Assembly (NCBI GenBank): GCA_029556545.1
Contig: JAKQEQ010000134.1
Coordinates: 1 to 56,697, forward strand
Direction of reading: 5' to 3'
DNA from: Candidatus Hydrogenedentota bacterium
GTDB taxonomy: Bacteria; Hydrogenedentota; Hydrogenedentia; Hydrogenedentales; JAGMZX01
DNA: 56,697 bases
How positions within the stretch are numbered: the stretch's first letter is position 1; the number at the start of each line of letters is the position of its first letter. The notes under the pieces were generated by a model that made no database searches, was not told the origin of the DNA, and saw only the letters and a program-made list of their open reading frames with translations. Position numbers and translations under genes: made by a program. Positions 7,581 to 16,630 of the stretch are shown one piece after another.

Positions 7581-9818
7581 TCACATGCTCGGCGCGGCGC
7601 GCAGGCGCTCGAGGGCGAGGCGGGCGAGGCCGTAGAGAACGATGATCCCGGCGACGCCGCTGATGGCGAGTCCGACGACGAGGGATTGCGGCTGGTAGCG
7701 AAAGACGATCTCGTGCGCGCCTTCACTGACGCGCACGCCGCGGAAGAGGCCGTCCACGGGGAAGCTGTCGGTGGGCGCGCCGTCGATGGTGACCCGCCAA
7801 CCGGGATACCAGGCGTCCGCAAGCACGAGCACGCCGCGACGGGGGGTATCGACGCGGACGCGCACCAAGGCGCCCTCGTCGCGCACGTCGATAACGGCTT
7901 CCGCGTCGGCGCCGTCCGATTTCTCCGGCAGGAGCGGCGTCTCCATGGTGGGCAGACGGTTCCAGCCGATGATGTCGGGCTCGAACGACTCGACCGGCCG
8001 CCACACGTAGGCCATCCATGCGCGGGGCTTGGCTTCGTGGTCCTCGAAGAGCACGGCGCCGGAGGAGAACACGTGACGGATGCCTAACTCGGGGCGGACG
8101 GACGCGAAATTGCCCTGGATGTCGTCTTTCGTCAGGAGTAGATATCGCGATCCGGCGCGGCGGAGCATCAGCGGGTCGCGTCGCACGATATCCATGAAAG
8201 CGTTGTAACGGTGCAGCGCGACGCCGCCGGGATTGCGCAGTTGCTGGATGCCGTGCGCCGCCAGCGGCCACCGGGCGACGCCTTCGCTGCCGCTGATACG
8301 GGTGTCCGCGGCGCGCAGTTCCCGGATGAACGCCGTCTCGGGAAACACGTGATCCACGGGGGTCATGGGCGCGATGCCGCCAAGGACCCACCACAGGGAG
8401 CACGCCGTCAGCGCGACGGCGCCATAGCCCGCCACGCGCAGGTTGGGGCGGAACAGGGTGAACAGCACGAGCGCCGCGATGAGGGCGACCGAGACCGCCG
8501 CTGCCGCCGCCTCGGCGCGCCACGCGCCGTACACGGCCTCGATGTGGCCCGCCCGAAGCAACAGGGCCAGGAACAGCAGCGCCAGCAGCGCGGGCGCGGC
8601 CCACAGCAGTCTTGCCAGCGCGGCCTTGCACTGTTCGGCGTTCAGTTCGTGCCATTCCTCGAGCGCGGCCGCAGCTATCCAGGCAAGAACCAGGCCGCCG
8701 GCGCACAGCAGCGGCGGCGTGAGGGCGGTATGACCGGCATATGCCGCGACGAGCCCTGCAATCCCGAACAGCGCCGCCGTCAGCAGCAGCCCCTCGAAAC
8801 GCCGCCGGAGCGCCTCCTCTGTGAAGCGGCGCACCGCAAACCACAGCGCAAGCAGGAACAGGGAGACCGTCCCCGGATATAGCAAAGCAGTCAGGGGCAC
8901 GGCGTCCGCTTCCCGCGCGGACGCGAGGCTCGGCGCGAGCAGGGCGGTCAAGTGCGCAAGCCGCAGCGCGGGCGGCGCGGCGGCATCCGCCGCGCCATGC
9001 GCCATAAACTCGAAATACGGCGCCAGTTGGACGCCCGCAAGCGCCAACCCAAGCGCCAATGCGGCGAGAAAAGACCCGATTGCGCCGCGCATACGCCCCC
9101 CCTGTCCCTGACCGCGCGCGCGCAAAATCAGATAGACCGCAGCAAAGAGGAACAGCGTCACCAGCGCCGCCGGGTCCCCGCCCACGGCCATCAAAGCGGC
9201 GGCAACGGCCCCGAGCGGCCACGCCCGAAGTTGGCCGAGCGCGAGGCGTTCCGCGAACATGAGCAGCAAGGGGAGCCACGCAATCACGTCCGCGATCGGG
9301 AGGGCGCCCCACACGTATACCGGCGCGCTGAATTGAAACGCCGTCGCGGCGAAGAGGGCGAGGGCCGGCGGAAAGCCGAGCCTGCGCGAGACGTACCACG
9401 CGCAGAACCCCGCCGCCATCATTTTCAGCAGGAGCGACCACACCATCGCCTGATGCAGCGGCAGGAAGTGAAACGGCAAAGAGAACGGCGAGAAGACGCG
9501 CGTGCGCCATACGGCCAGGAACGGCGCGCCCGCGGCTTCGTCCGAGTTCCAGAGCAGCGACTCGTGGTTGCGCGCGGCGCGGTTCAGGAACGCGAATTCC
9601 GAGTAGATGCGACGGCCCTGTTCCCGCGCGAGGAAGAACGGCGCCGGTTCGATGCCGTCCGGGCGCGCTTCCTGCCAGGGCGCCTCGAAAAGCGCCTCGC
9701 GCAGGTCCATCGGCACATGCGTGCCGAGGATCCCCGGCAGCAGCGCCCCGCAGGGAAGCAGGACGAGCACGGCCAGGCAGATCAAATTCTCAAACGCGGC
9801 TCGATATCGGGGTCCCAC
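7581..9818 (-). CDS. YfhO-like large membrane protein
   Basis: A 745-aa polytopic protein with a GTG start at 9818 and GGGAG about 10 nt before it. The N-terminal signal-like segment, the loop LREALFEAPWQEARPDG, the rhythm of about 12 membrane segments, and the periplasmic end (VLVLADAWYPGWRVTIDGAP, then HEIVFRYQP and a last membrane helix) are the layout of the YfhO family. Those proteins are GT-C-related and linked to glycosylation of lipoteichoic or other surface polymers in Firmicutes; in Gram-negative phyla they are common but uncharacterised. It converges tail to tail with the GT-C-like gene, and the two may act in the same surface-glycan pathway. Confidence 0.82.
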   Translation of the reverse strand: MGPRYRAAFENLICLAVLVLLPCGALLPGILGTHVPMDLREALFEAPWQEARPDGIEPAPFFLAREQGRRIYSEFAFLNRAARNHESLLWNSDEAAGAPFLAVWRTRVFSPFSLPFHFLPLHQAMVWSLLLKMMAAGFCAWYVSRRLGFPPALALFAATAFQFSAPVYVWGALPIADVIAWLPLLLMFAERLALGQLRAWPLGAVAAALMAVGGDPAALVTLFLFAAVYLILRARGQGQGGRMRGAIGSFLAALALGLALAGVQLAPYFEFMAHGAADAAAPPALRLAHLTALLAPSLASAREADAVPLTALLYPGTVSLFLLALWFAVRRFTEEALRRRFEGLLLTAALFGIAGLVAAYAGHTALTPPLLCAGGLVLAWIAAAALEEWHELNAEQCKAALARLLWAAPALLALLFLALLLRAGHIEAVYGAWRAEAAAAAVSVALIAALVLFTLFRPNLRVAGYGAVALTACSLWWVLGGIAPMTPVDHVFPETAFIRELRAADTRISGSEGVARWPLAAHGIQQLRNPGGVALHRYNAFMDIVRRDPLMLRRAGSRYLLLTKDDIQGNFASVRPELGIRHVFSSGAVLFEDHEAKPRAWMAYVWRPVESFEPDIIGWNRLPTMETPLLPEKSDGADAEAVIDVRDEGALVRVRVDTPRRGVLVLADAWYPGWRVTIDGAPTDSFPVDGLFRGVRVSEGAHEIVFRYQPQSLVVGLAISGVAGIIVLYGLARLALERLRAAPSM

Positions 9819-9993
9819 GGTCGCGTTTCTCCCGTGTGTTGTCCGCGCCGCTCATCCGGTTTCACCGGCAAGCGCGCGCCGGACCGCCGTGCGGCAACCG
9901 CCGCGAACGCTACTCAACGGTCCAGCATAACCATAACACGCCCGGGCGTCCATAGAAAATTCGTTCATGGGAGTCCCACCCACGAACCTCCAG

Positions 9994-10010
9994 ATGGGCA
10001 AGATGCCCAT
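9994..10010. repeat. palindromic element (ATGGGCA-AGA-TGCCCAT)
   Basis: A perfect 7-bp stem with an AGA loop, followed by GCCAC, in the 200-bp gap between the YfhO-like gene and the end of lpdA. The same plan (arms ending in GGGC/GCCC, three-base purine loop, then CCAC or CTCC) recurs at 24406-24424 and 47651-47669. It may also act as a weak terminator after lpdA. Confidence 0.6.
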
Positions 10011-10019
10011 GCCACACAC

Positions 10020-11399
10020 TCACTTGCGCGGCGGCGTGTGAATGCCCATTCCGTAGTAATCTTCCGCCGCCTCCATCATCGCCTCCGACAGGGTTGGATG
10101 CGTGTGAATCGTGTGGGCGATTTCCTCGACGGTGGCCTCGAGCTTCATCGCGAGCGCGGCTGCGGCGATCATCTCGCCCGCCTCGTGGCCCATGATATGC
10201 ACGCCGATCACTTCGTCCGTGCGCGCGTCGCCCACGATCTTGACCATGCCGTCCGTCTCGCCCATCGCGTGGGCGCGCCCGTTCGCCATGAACAGGAACC
10301 GCCCCGTCTTTACCGGGACCCCCTGGGCCTGCGCCTCCTGCTCTGTCAGGCCGACACCGGCGACTTCGGGACTCGTGAACGCGCACGCGGGAACGACCCG
10401 ATAGTCCATCTTCTTGTTGCCGCCGCAGGCGTTGGCCGCCGCCACCAGCCCCTCGGCGGAAGCGCCGTGCGCGAGCCACGTCTTGTCCACCACGTCGCCG
10501 ATGGCGTAGATGCCCGGCACGCTCGATTCCATGCGGTCGTCGACGATGACGCCGCCCCTGGGGCCCACCTTCACACCCGCGTCGAGCAGGCTTTCCGAAT
10601 TACAGCGCAGCCCGATGGCAACCAGCACAAGGTCCACCGTGACCGTCCCGGCCTTTTTCCCCTCGAGGTGCACGACGACTGCGTTCTTCTGGTGTTCGAG
10701 TTTGGCCACTTTCGTGCCGGTGCGGACGTCCATGCCCTTCTTCTTCAACCCCGCCTCGAGCCGCTTCCCGAGTTCGGCGTCGGACTTCGGCAGCACGGTC
10801 GGCATCATCTCGATCAAGGTGACTTCCGCGCCGAAGGCGTTCCAGACGCAGGCGAATTCCGCGCCCAAGGCTCCCGCGCCGATCACGGCGATCCGCTTCG
10901 GCAGCTTCGTCAGTTCGAGGGCGTCCGTGCTGTCGATTACCGTTGTGTGGTTGAATTCCAGTCCTGGGATCACCGCAGGCCGCCCGCCTGTGGCCGCGAT
11001 GATCGCCTTGGCCTTGATCTCCTCCTTATCCACAAGCACGCGGCCCGCCGCCGGGACCCGCGCCTCGCCATGCACGACGTCGATCCCTCGCGCCTTGAAC
11101 AAGGCCGCGATCCCGCCCGTGTTCACCGCGACGACCTTCTTCTTGCGCTCGACGACCTTCTTCAGGTCAAAGCCTTTGAGGTCCAATTTCAGGCCGAATT
11201 CGTCGGCGTGCCGCATTTTCCGGTAGAGTTCCGCGCAGTAGATAAACGTCTTGGTGGGAATGCACCCGACATTCAGGCACACGCCCCCGAGCGCCTTGCG
11301 TTCGACCACGATGACTTTCTTGCCCAATTGGGCGGCGCGGATGGCCGCGACATAGCCGCCGGGCCCGCTGCCCACCACAAAGACGTCGCACTCTCGCAT
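10020..11399 (-). CDS. lpdA: dihydrolipoamide dehydrogenase (E3)
   Basis: Flavoprotein disulfide reductase of 459 aa that reoxidises lipoyl groups of 2-oxoacid dehydrogenase or glycine cleavage complexes, using NAD. FAD-binding GSGPGG is at residues 10-15, the redox pair is C41 and C46 in GGVCLNVGCIPTK, the NAD fold is VIGAGALGAEFA, and the C-terminal dimer interface has HTIHTHPTLSE with the catalytic His-Glu. The start at 11399 has AAGGAG about 7 nt upstream; the open frame continues further but overlaps the E2 gene. It follows the E2 gene by 26 nt on the same strand, so E2 and E3 are made together. No E1 subunit gene is in the window. Confidence 0.96.
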   Translation of the reverse strand: MRECDVFVVGSGPGGYVAAIRAAQLGKKVIVVERKALGGVCLNVGCIPTKTFIYCAELYRKMRHADEFGLKLDLKGFDLKKVVERKKKVVAVNTGGIAALFKARGIDVVHGEARVPAAGRVLVDKEEIKAKAIIAATGGRPAVIPGLEFNHTTVIDSTDALELTKLPKRIAVIGAGALGAEFACVWNAFGAEVTLIEMMPTVLPKSDAELGKRLEAGLKKKGMDVRTGTKVAKLEHQKNAVVVHLEGKKAGTVTVDLVLVAIGLRCNSESLLDAGVKVGPRGGVIVDDRMESSVPGIYAIGDVVDKTWLAHGASAEGLVAAANACGGNKKMDYRVVPACAFTSPEVAGVGLTEQEAQAQGVPVKTGRFLFMANGRAHAMGETDGMVKIVGDARTDEVIGVHIMGHEAGEMIAAAALAMKLEATVEEIAHTIHTHPTLSEAMMEAAEDYYGMGIHTPPRK

Positions 11400-11425
11400 G
11401 ACCTGCTCCTTGTTCGCGTCCCGCG

Positions 11426-12772
11426 TTAAACCTGGAATTCCGCGATCTCGAGTATCTGTTTCAGTCGGCCCATAAATTGCGCGGCCACCGCCCCGTCGAT
11501 CACGCGGTGGTCGCTCGACATCGTCATCTTCATCATGGGCCGGACATGAATGCCGCCCTCGCGCGCGACCACGCGGTCGGTAATGGCGCCCACGGCGATA
11601 ATCGCGCTGTCGGGTTGATTGATGATGGCGGTGAAACTCTCGACGCCGAACACGCCCATGTTCGACACGGTAAACGTATTGCCCGTGTAATCGTCCGGCA
11701 GCAGTTTGTTCGTTTTCGTCTTTTCCACCAGGGTCTTGGCCGCCTGCGCAAGCCCTTCGAGCGACAGGTGCTGCGCCTGTCGGACCACGGGCACCACAAG
11801 TCCGTTCGGCATCGCCACGGCCACGCCAAGGTTGACGTCCGCCACTTCCTCGATAGCGTCGCCCGCCCACCGCGCGTTCACGTGCGGAAATTCGCGCAGC
11901 GCGCGCACCGTTGCGAACAGGACGAGGTCATTGAACGACGCCTTAAACGGCAGCCGCTCGCGGAGCGCCTTGATCGCGCCCATGTCCACCTCGACGGTGA
12001 CGTAATAGTGCGGCGCGGCATATTTGCTCTCCGACATACGCTGCGCGATGATGCGCCGCATCGGCGTCAACGGGATGCGCCGCACGCCGTCGCCCGAGAC
12101 GGCGGGCGCGAGTTGTGGTCCGGGAGTCGCGGGCATTTCCCGGGCTCGGAGCACGTCGTCTTTCATTATCTTGCCGCGCGACCCCGTGCCGGCCACCGCA
12201 GCGAGATTCACGCCCGCCTGGGCCGCAACGCGCCGCGCCACAGGCGTCGCGCGGACAGAGGCTGCGGCGCCCGCGGCGGCGGTCACGTCCGCTTCGATCA
12301 CCCGGCCGCCCACGCCGGAACCGGCAAGCCGCGCGGCGTCAACGCCCAGTTCCGCCGCTTTCTTGCGGGCACGGGGAGACACCGGCGCCTGTACGGCGGC
12401 CGCTGCCGGGGCTGCGGGAGTCGCCGAGACAGCGGCAAGGGGGGAGACCGCCACTGGTTGCGGGGTCTCGGATGCGGACGGCGCGGGGGCCGCGCCGGGG
12501 GAAACGCCATATTGAGAAAGGTCGGGCAGGGCTTCGTCCGGCTCGCCGATTAGTGCGATTACGGTAAGAACGGGGACTTCGACGCCGGGTTCGAGCAGAA
12601 TCTTGCGCAAGACGCCCGACGCGGGCGATTCGCACTCGACCTCCGCCTTGTCCGTCTGGATCGAGAAGAGCGGATCGCCCGCGGCGACACGGTCGCCCTC
12701 GCTCTTAAACCACTGGACGATCGGGGCTTCCTCGACTGTCTGTCCCATCTTCGGCATGCGTACTTCGTACAT
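11426..12772 (-). CDS. dihydrolipoamide acyltransferase (E2) with two E3-binding domains
   Basis: Core subunit of a 2-oxoacid dehydrogenase complex, 448 aa. The lipoyl domain is residues 1-78 with the lipoylated K42 in QTDKAE. After an Ala/Pro linker there are two peripheral-subunit-binding motifs in a row: about 131-163 (VSPRARKKAAELGVD, then GSGVGGRVIEADV) and about 176-207 (TPVARRVAAQAGVNLA, then GTGSRGKIMKDDV). The catalytic domain ends with SSDHRVIDG (H422, D426). The start at 12772 has CAGGAG about 7 nt upstream and begins the lipoyl domain at once. The gene begins 2 nt after the mtlD stop and precedes lpdA. Two binding domains are unusual; most bacterial E2s have one. Whether it serves pyruvate, branched-chain acids or acetoin cannot be told without E1. 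Confidence 0.93.
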   Translation of the reverse strand: MYEVRMPKMGQTVEEAPIVQWFKSEGDRVAAGDPLFSIQTDKAEVECESPASGVLRKILLEPGVEVPVLTVIALIGEPDEALPDLSQYGVSPGAAPAPSASETPQPVAVSPLAAVSATPAAPAAAAVQAPVSPRARKKAAELGVDAARLAGSGVGGRVIEADVTAAAGAAASVRATPVARRVAAQAGVNLAAVAGTGSRGKIMKDDVLRAREMPATPGPQLAPAVSGDGVRRIPLTPMRRIIAQRMSESKYAAPHYYVTVEVDMGAIKALRERLPFKASFNDLVLFATVRALREFPHVNARWAGDAIEEVADVNLGVAVAMPNGLVVPVVRQAQHLSLEGLAQAAKTLVEKTKTNKLLPDDYTGNTFTVSNMGVFGVESFTAIINQPDSAIIAVGAITDRVVAREGGIHVRPMMKMTMSSDHRVIDGAVAAQFMGRLKQILEIAEFQV

Positions 12773-12774
12773 GG

Positions 12775-13962
12775 CTACTCCTGTGTTATCCACCCGTCTC
12801 GCGCGAGACGTTCATCGGCGCGACCAATCAGCGCGGCAAGCGGCGCATCCGCGTCCAGACCGCACACCGCCTTGAGAACCCCCTCGAGCCCCGATGCCGC
12901 GCGAGTGCGTTGGAGGGAGTGCGCGGCTGGATCATCGGGAGGATCGTAGCGCATTGCGGCGGCCGCTGCAAGTGCGATGCCCTCCGGCGCGACGCCCTGC
13001 TCGATGCACATGCAGGCCGCGCCGACGAGGCGGTCGTGCCGGCCCAGCTTGCGCAGCGGGTCCCGCGCCACCCGCGCCACCTGGTCGCCGAGCGCGCGGT
13101 TGGCGTATCGGCGCAACAAGTCCGCCCCGTGCGCGCGCAACTCCTCGAGGGACAGGCCATAACGCGCGTGCAGGCCGCGACAACTCTCATCGAGCGCCTG
13201 CTCGACAACGTCGCGGACGCACGGGTCCGCCACCGCCTCCCAGATGAACGTGTGCCCGCGCAGTGCGCCGAGATAGGCTGTCGCGGCGTGGCTCATGTTA
13301 TGGACGAAAAGCTTGCGTTCGACGTAGGCCCCGAAATTGCGCAACGGTTTCATGTGCGCGATGGCTGGTACTTCGCCCCGGAACGCCTCGGCGTCCACCG
13401 GCAGTTCGCAGTACGGTTCCACGCAGACCAGCAGCGGGTCCTCCGCCTTCACGGCGTCGGTCATCACGGGGACCATGCGCCCGATGGACGCCTCAACAAA
13501 TCCGACCTTTTCGTCGAGCAATGGGTGAAGACGCGGCGCAAGATGCTTCCAAATCTCGCCGCGGAGGAACGGCCCGGCGTCCAGCAGGTTCTCGCATACG
13601 ATGATGTTAAGCGGAGGCGCGGCGGGGTCCTCGAAACGACGGGCAAGTCCCTGGGCCAATAGCGGCGCGATGCGCGGCAGCACGTTCACGCCCACCGCCG
13701 TCGAGCCGATGGACGCCTCTGCGACGACGCGCGCCACGGCTTCCGTGTTCGCGGCGTGCAGGGCGTCCACATTCCGAATCCACATCGTTTCATCCGCGTC
13801 CGACACCGTGCGCAAGGGATAAGCGCGCCGCTCGTGCAGGCCGCGGACCACGTCCTCAATCACATCGATGAACGTCGTGGCGTACCCGGACTCGAAGTAC
13901 AATTGGCCGAGAAAGCCGCGCCCGATGTTCCCCGCCCCAAAATGTACCGCCGTTTTCTCCAA
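12775..13962 (-). CDS. mtlD: mannitol-1-phosphate 5-dehydrogenase
   Basis: A 395-aa polyol dehydrogenase that interconverts mannitol 1-phosphate and fructose 6-phosphate with NAD. The N-terminal cofactor motif is AVHFGAGNIGRGFLGQLYFE, and the family segments CENLLDAGPFLRGEIW, GFVEASIGRMVP and KLFVHNMSHAATAYLG are all present, including the catalytic Lys of the KLFVHNMSHA segment. Length is normal for MtlD (about 380-390). Its stop is 2 nt before the E2 start, and the E2 ribosome-binding site lies inside its last codons, so translation is probably coupled. No mannitol phosphotransferase genes are nearby, so it may work in mannitol synthesis rather than uptake; that is inference. Confidence 0.93.
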   Translation of the reverse strand: MEKTAVHFGAGNIGRGFLGQLYFESGYATTFIDVIEDVVRGLHERRAYPLRTVSDADETMWIRNVDALHAANTEAVARVVAEASIGSTAVGVNVLPRIAPLLAQGLARRFEDPAAPPLNIIVCENLLDAGPFLRGEIWKHLAPRLHPLLDEKVGFVEASIGRMVPVMTDAVKAEDPLLVCVEPYCELPVDAEAFRGEVPAIAHMKPLRNFGAYVERKLFVHNMSHAATAYLGALRGHTFIWEAVADPCVRDVVEQALDESCRGLHARYGLSLEELRAHGADLLRRYANRALGDQVARVARDPLRKLGRHDRLVGAACMCIEQGVAPEGIALAAAAAMRYDPPDDPAAHSLQRTRAASGLEGVLKAVCGLDADAPLAALIGRADERLARDGWITQE

Positions 13963-14166
13963 GACCGCTCCCTTCCTGGTTCCCGGAAAGGGGGCATTCT
14001 ACCAGACGGCTTCCCCGTTCACGAAGAGCGGGCGGGCCCGCGCGGGCTTTGCGGCCTGCCCCCCCGGCGGCTGCTGCGGGGGGCGCGCTCGACCGGTACG
14101 GCGCCGCAGCGTGTCGGCGTGGCTTGCATTTTTGTCGCTTGCGAATCGCTTTCGGGGGGGATTTTG

Positions 14167-14175
14167 TGCTACGAT
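14167..14175 (+). promoter_or_regulatory. extended -10 promoter for the nadC operon
   Basis: TGC followed by TACGAT forms an extended -10 element 27 nt before the nadC GTG. No good -35 sits at the right spacing. The same TG-N-TA-N-N-N-T form precedes the genes at 22910, 52054 and 54153. The rest of the 13963-14202 gap is GC-rich, with a hairpin near 14056-14090 (GCCCCCC against GGGGGGC). Confidence 0.5.
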
Positions 14176-14202
14176 ACTTCGTCTAAGCGGGAGGCGCATT
14201 CA

Positions 14203-15042
14203 GTGGCTGAAATCTCGGTGGACAACCTTGTCCGGGCGGCCCTCGAGGAAGATATCGGGCGCGAGGACATCACGACGAACGCGACCGTGCCGCCCGAGGC
14301 GCGCTGTGAAGCGCGGCTTGTGGCGAAGCAGGCGGGCGTGCTGAGCGGTATTGTGCCGTTTCGGCACGCTTTCGAGCTGATCGAGGCCGATGTCCGCAAC
14401 TGGCAATCGGCCAAGGACGGCGACCGCTTTGTGCCGGGCGACACCTTGGCGACTTTCAGCGGGCTGACGCGCGGCGTATTGACGGCGGAACGGACGGCCA
14501 TGAACCTGATTCAGCATCTTTCCGGCGTGGCAACGCTGACGGCGGAGTATGTCGATACGTTGCAGGGTCTTCCGTGCCGGGTCTGCGATACCCGCAAGAC
14601 GACGCCGGGGCTGCGGTATCTCGAGAAGGAGGCGGTCGCGGACGGCGGCGGCGCGAATCACCGCCATACCCTGTTCCATGGCGTGCTCATCAAGGAAAAC
14701 CACATCACCGCCGCGGGCGGCATTACGGAAGCCATCCACAAGGTACGCGGCATCGCGCCGCACATCCTGCGCGTCGAGGTCGAGGTCGGCTGTATGGAGC
14801 AAATGCGCGAGGCGCTGGCCGCGGGCGCGGATATCATCATGCTGGACAACATGTCCCTGGAAGAAATGGCCCAGGCTGCGAAAGAGGCCCACGGCCAGAA
14901 AGTGCTCCTCGAGGCCAGCGGCAATATCACCCTCGAGCGGCTGCGCGCTATCGCCGCGACCGGGGTGGACTTCATTTCGGTGGGCGCGCTCACCCATTCC
15001 GCCCCGGCGGTGGACCTTTCCCTATTGATTACCAATGGCTGA
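14203..15042 (+). CDS. nadC: nicotinate-nucleotide pyrophosphorylase (carboxylating)
   Basis: Quinolinate phosphoribosyltransferase of NAD synthesis, 279 aa, the usual length. I choose the GTG at 14203 because GGGAGG precedes it and the protein then begins at the conserved N-terminus (LVRAALEEDIGREDITT). The PRPP/quinolinate site is seen as CDTRKTTPGLR (about 128-138), EKEAVADGGGANHR and VLIKENHI. In most NadCs an Asp stands where this one has LFHGVLIKENH, a small deviation. It is first in a tight run nadC-birA-coaX-lptC-lptA-lptB. Its stop overlaps the birA start by 8 nt. An open stretch upstream of the GTG lies in the leader and is not coding. Confidence 0.94.
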   Translation: MAEISVDNLVRAALEEDIGREDITTNATVPPEARCEARLVAKQAGVLSGIVPFRHAFELIEADVRNWQSAKDGDRFVPGDTLATFSGLTRGVLTAERTAMNLIQHLSGVATLTAEYVDTLQGLPCRVCDTRKTTPGLRYLEKEAVADGGGANHRHTLFHGVLIKENHITAAGGITEAIHKVRGIAPHILRVEVEVGCMEQMREALAAGADIIMLDNMSLEEMAQAAKEAHGQKVLLEASGNITLERLRAIAATGVDFISVGALTHSAPAVDLSLLITNG

Positions 15043-15853
15043 CTCCACGCAAGCATTACGGGCTTCCACCCGTTCTTTTCCCCAGGGCGAGACCCCTTTG
15101 GGGGCGAGGCATGCCGCGCCTCTCGAAGGCGACGCCTTGAAGATCGCGCTACACGTCGGCCCGGATGGGCGCGTCCTGTTCTTCGAGTGCGTGGAATCCA
15201 CCCAATCCCTGGCGCTCGAACGCCGCCGGGACGGGCTCGTCATCTTAGCGGACGCCCAGACCGCCGGGCGCGGTTGCCACGGGCGCACGTGGCATAGCGC
15301 GCCGGGCCTCGGACTGTGGTTCAGCGTGGTAGTCGAGGGGCCGCCCGCGGGCCTCGCCTGGCTCGGGGCGCTCGCCGTGCGCGACGGGGTACGGACAGGG
15401 CGCCCGGCCGCGGCCCTCGAGGTCCGTTGGCCGAACGACCTCTTCCTGCGTGGCCGCAAGGTATCGGGGGTGCTCGTCGAGCACCGGGACGGTTGGAGCG
15501 CCCTCGGGATCGGCATCAATGTGCACCACCGTCCCGAGGATTTTTCCCCTGAGTTACGCGACTCGGCGGGGTCGCTCGAGGACCTGACCGGGGTTCCATG
15601 GGACCGCGCGGCGTTGTTGCGCCGCGTGCTCGAGGCGCTGGACCGGCGCGTGGCGCGCCTGCGCGCGGAGGGCATCGAGGGTATCCGCGCGGAATGGGCC
15701 TCGGCTTGCGGGGTGATCGGGCGCACGGTGCGCCAGGAAGACATCGAGGGCGAGGCGGTCGCCCTCGATGAGGACGGGGGCTTGATCGTGCGCGCCGGGG
15801 CGGGCCTGCGCCGCCTGACGCGCGGGCCGATTGCATTCGCGGACGGAGTCTGA
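15035..15853 (+). CDS. birA: biotin-[acetyl-CoA-carboxylase] ligase
   Basis: Biotin protein ligase of 272 aa. The biotinyl-AMP site GRGCHGRTWHSAPGLGLWFSV is a slight variant of the usual GRGRxGRxW. It is followed by VRWPNDLFLRGRKVSGVLVE and IGIGINVHH, both family hallmarks, and a C-terminal small beta domain. There is no N-terminal helix-turn-helix, so this is the enzyme-only class and not a biotin repressor. The ATG at 15035 overlaps the nadC stop. It leaves about 45 residues before the ligase fold that do not look conserved, so translation may start later. coaX follows after 3 nt. Confidence 0.9.
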   Translation: MADSTQALRASTRSFPQGETPLGARHAAPLEGDALKIALHVGPDGRVLFFECVESTQSLALERRRDGLVILADAQTAGRGCHGRTWHSAPGLGLWFSVVVEGPPAGLAWLGALAVRDGVRTGRPAAALEVRWPNDLFLRGRKVSGVLVEHRDGWSALGIGINVHHRPEDFSPELRDSAGSLEDLTGVPWDRAALLRRVLEALDRRVARLRAEGIEGIRAEWASACGVIGRTVRQEDIEGEAVALDEDGGLIVRAGAGLRRLTRGPIAFADGV

Positions 15854-15856
15854 GCG

Positions 15857-16630
15857 ATGCTGCTCGTCATGGACGTGGGAAACACGCAGACCGTGCTGGG
15901 CCTCTACGACGGCGATATCTTGCGCGGGCACTGGCGCATTTTCACGAATAATTATCGTACCAGCGACGAGTTGCGCGTGCTTTTTTTCATGTTGCTCCAG
16001 AGCGCGGGCATTGACCCCGGCATCATCGAGGGCTGTTGCATATCGAGCGTCGTGCCGCAGATCAACCTCGCACTCGAACACGTGTGCAAGAAGGTCTTCG
16101 GCGCGAAGCTGCTCATGGTCGGCCCCGGCGTGAAGACTGGGCTCGTGCTCCAGGTCGAGAACCCGAAGGAAGTCGGCGCGGACCGCATCGTGAATTCGGT
16201 CGCCGCGCGGGCCGAACACGAAGGGCCCCTTGTCGTCATCGACTTCGGCACCGCGACCACCTTCGACGCCGTCACGGCAAAGGGCGAATGGCGCGGCGGG
16301 GTCATTGTACCGGGCCTGCAACTCTCGGCGGACGTGCTGTTCGAACGATGCGCGAAACTGCCTCGAGTCGACATTGCCGTGCCGCCGTCCGTCATCGGGC
16401 GCGACACGATCGCGAATATCCGGTCGGGCCTGACTTACGGCTACGCGGACCTGGTCGACGGGCTGGTGCGGCGCATGGGCCGCGAGATGCAGTGCGAACC
16501 CACGACGGTCGCCACGGGCGGACTCGCGGAGCTCATCGCCGATTTGACGGACACCATCGACGTGGTTGATCCGTTACTTACCTTGAAAGGGCTCCGGCTC
16601 GTGTACGAGCGGAACGAAAAGCAATTATGA
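15857..16630 (+). CDS. coaX: type III pantothenate kinase
   Basis: First enzyme of coenzyme A synthesis, 257 aa, the CoaX family that does not respond to CoA feedback. The phosphate motif DVGNTQTVLGL is at residues 6-16, SSVVP near residue 60, GADRIVN near 110 and the second phosphate motif VIDFGTATTFDAV near 130, followed by GGVIVPGLQLSADVLFERCAKLP. All family signatures are intact. It begins 3 nt after birA and its stop overlaps the lptC ATG (ATGA). Cofactor genes nadC, birA and coaX therefore share a transcript with the lipopolysaccharide transport genes. Confidence 0.95.
   Translation: MLLVMDVGNTQTVLGLYDGDILRGHWRIFTNNYRTSDELRVLFFMLLQSAGIDPGIIEGCCISSVVPQINLALEHVCKKVFGAKLLMVGPGVKTGLVLQVENPKEVGADRIVNSVAARAEHEGPLVVIDFGTATTFDAVTAKGEWRGGVIVPGLQLSADVLFERCAKLPRVDIAVPPSVIGRDTIANIRSGLTYGYADLVDGLVRRMGREMQCEPTTVATGGLAELIADLTDTIDVVDPLLTLKGLRLVYERNEKQL

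Noticed and set aside
8952-11429. An 825-codon open frame on the plus strand over the YfhO-like gene and lpdA
   Set aside because: It is antisense to two convincing genes, is Arg/His-rich with no domain, and follows from the high GC content.
13756-14202. N-terminal extension of nadC upstream of the GTG
   Set aside because: It would overlap the divergent mtlD gene and the promoter; the conserved NadC N-terminus begins at the GTG, which has its own GGGAGG.
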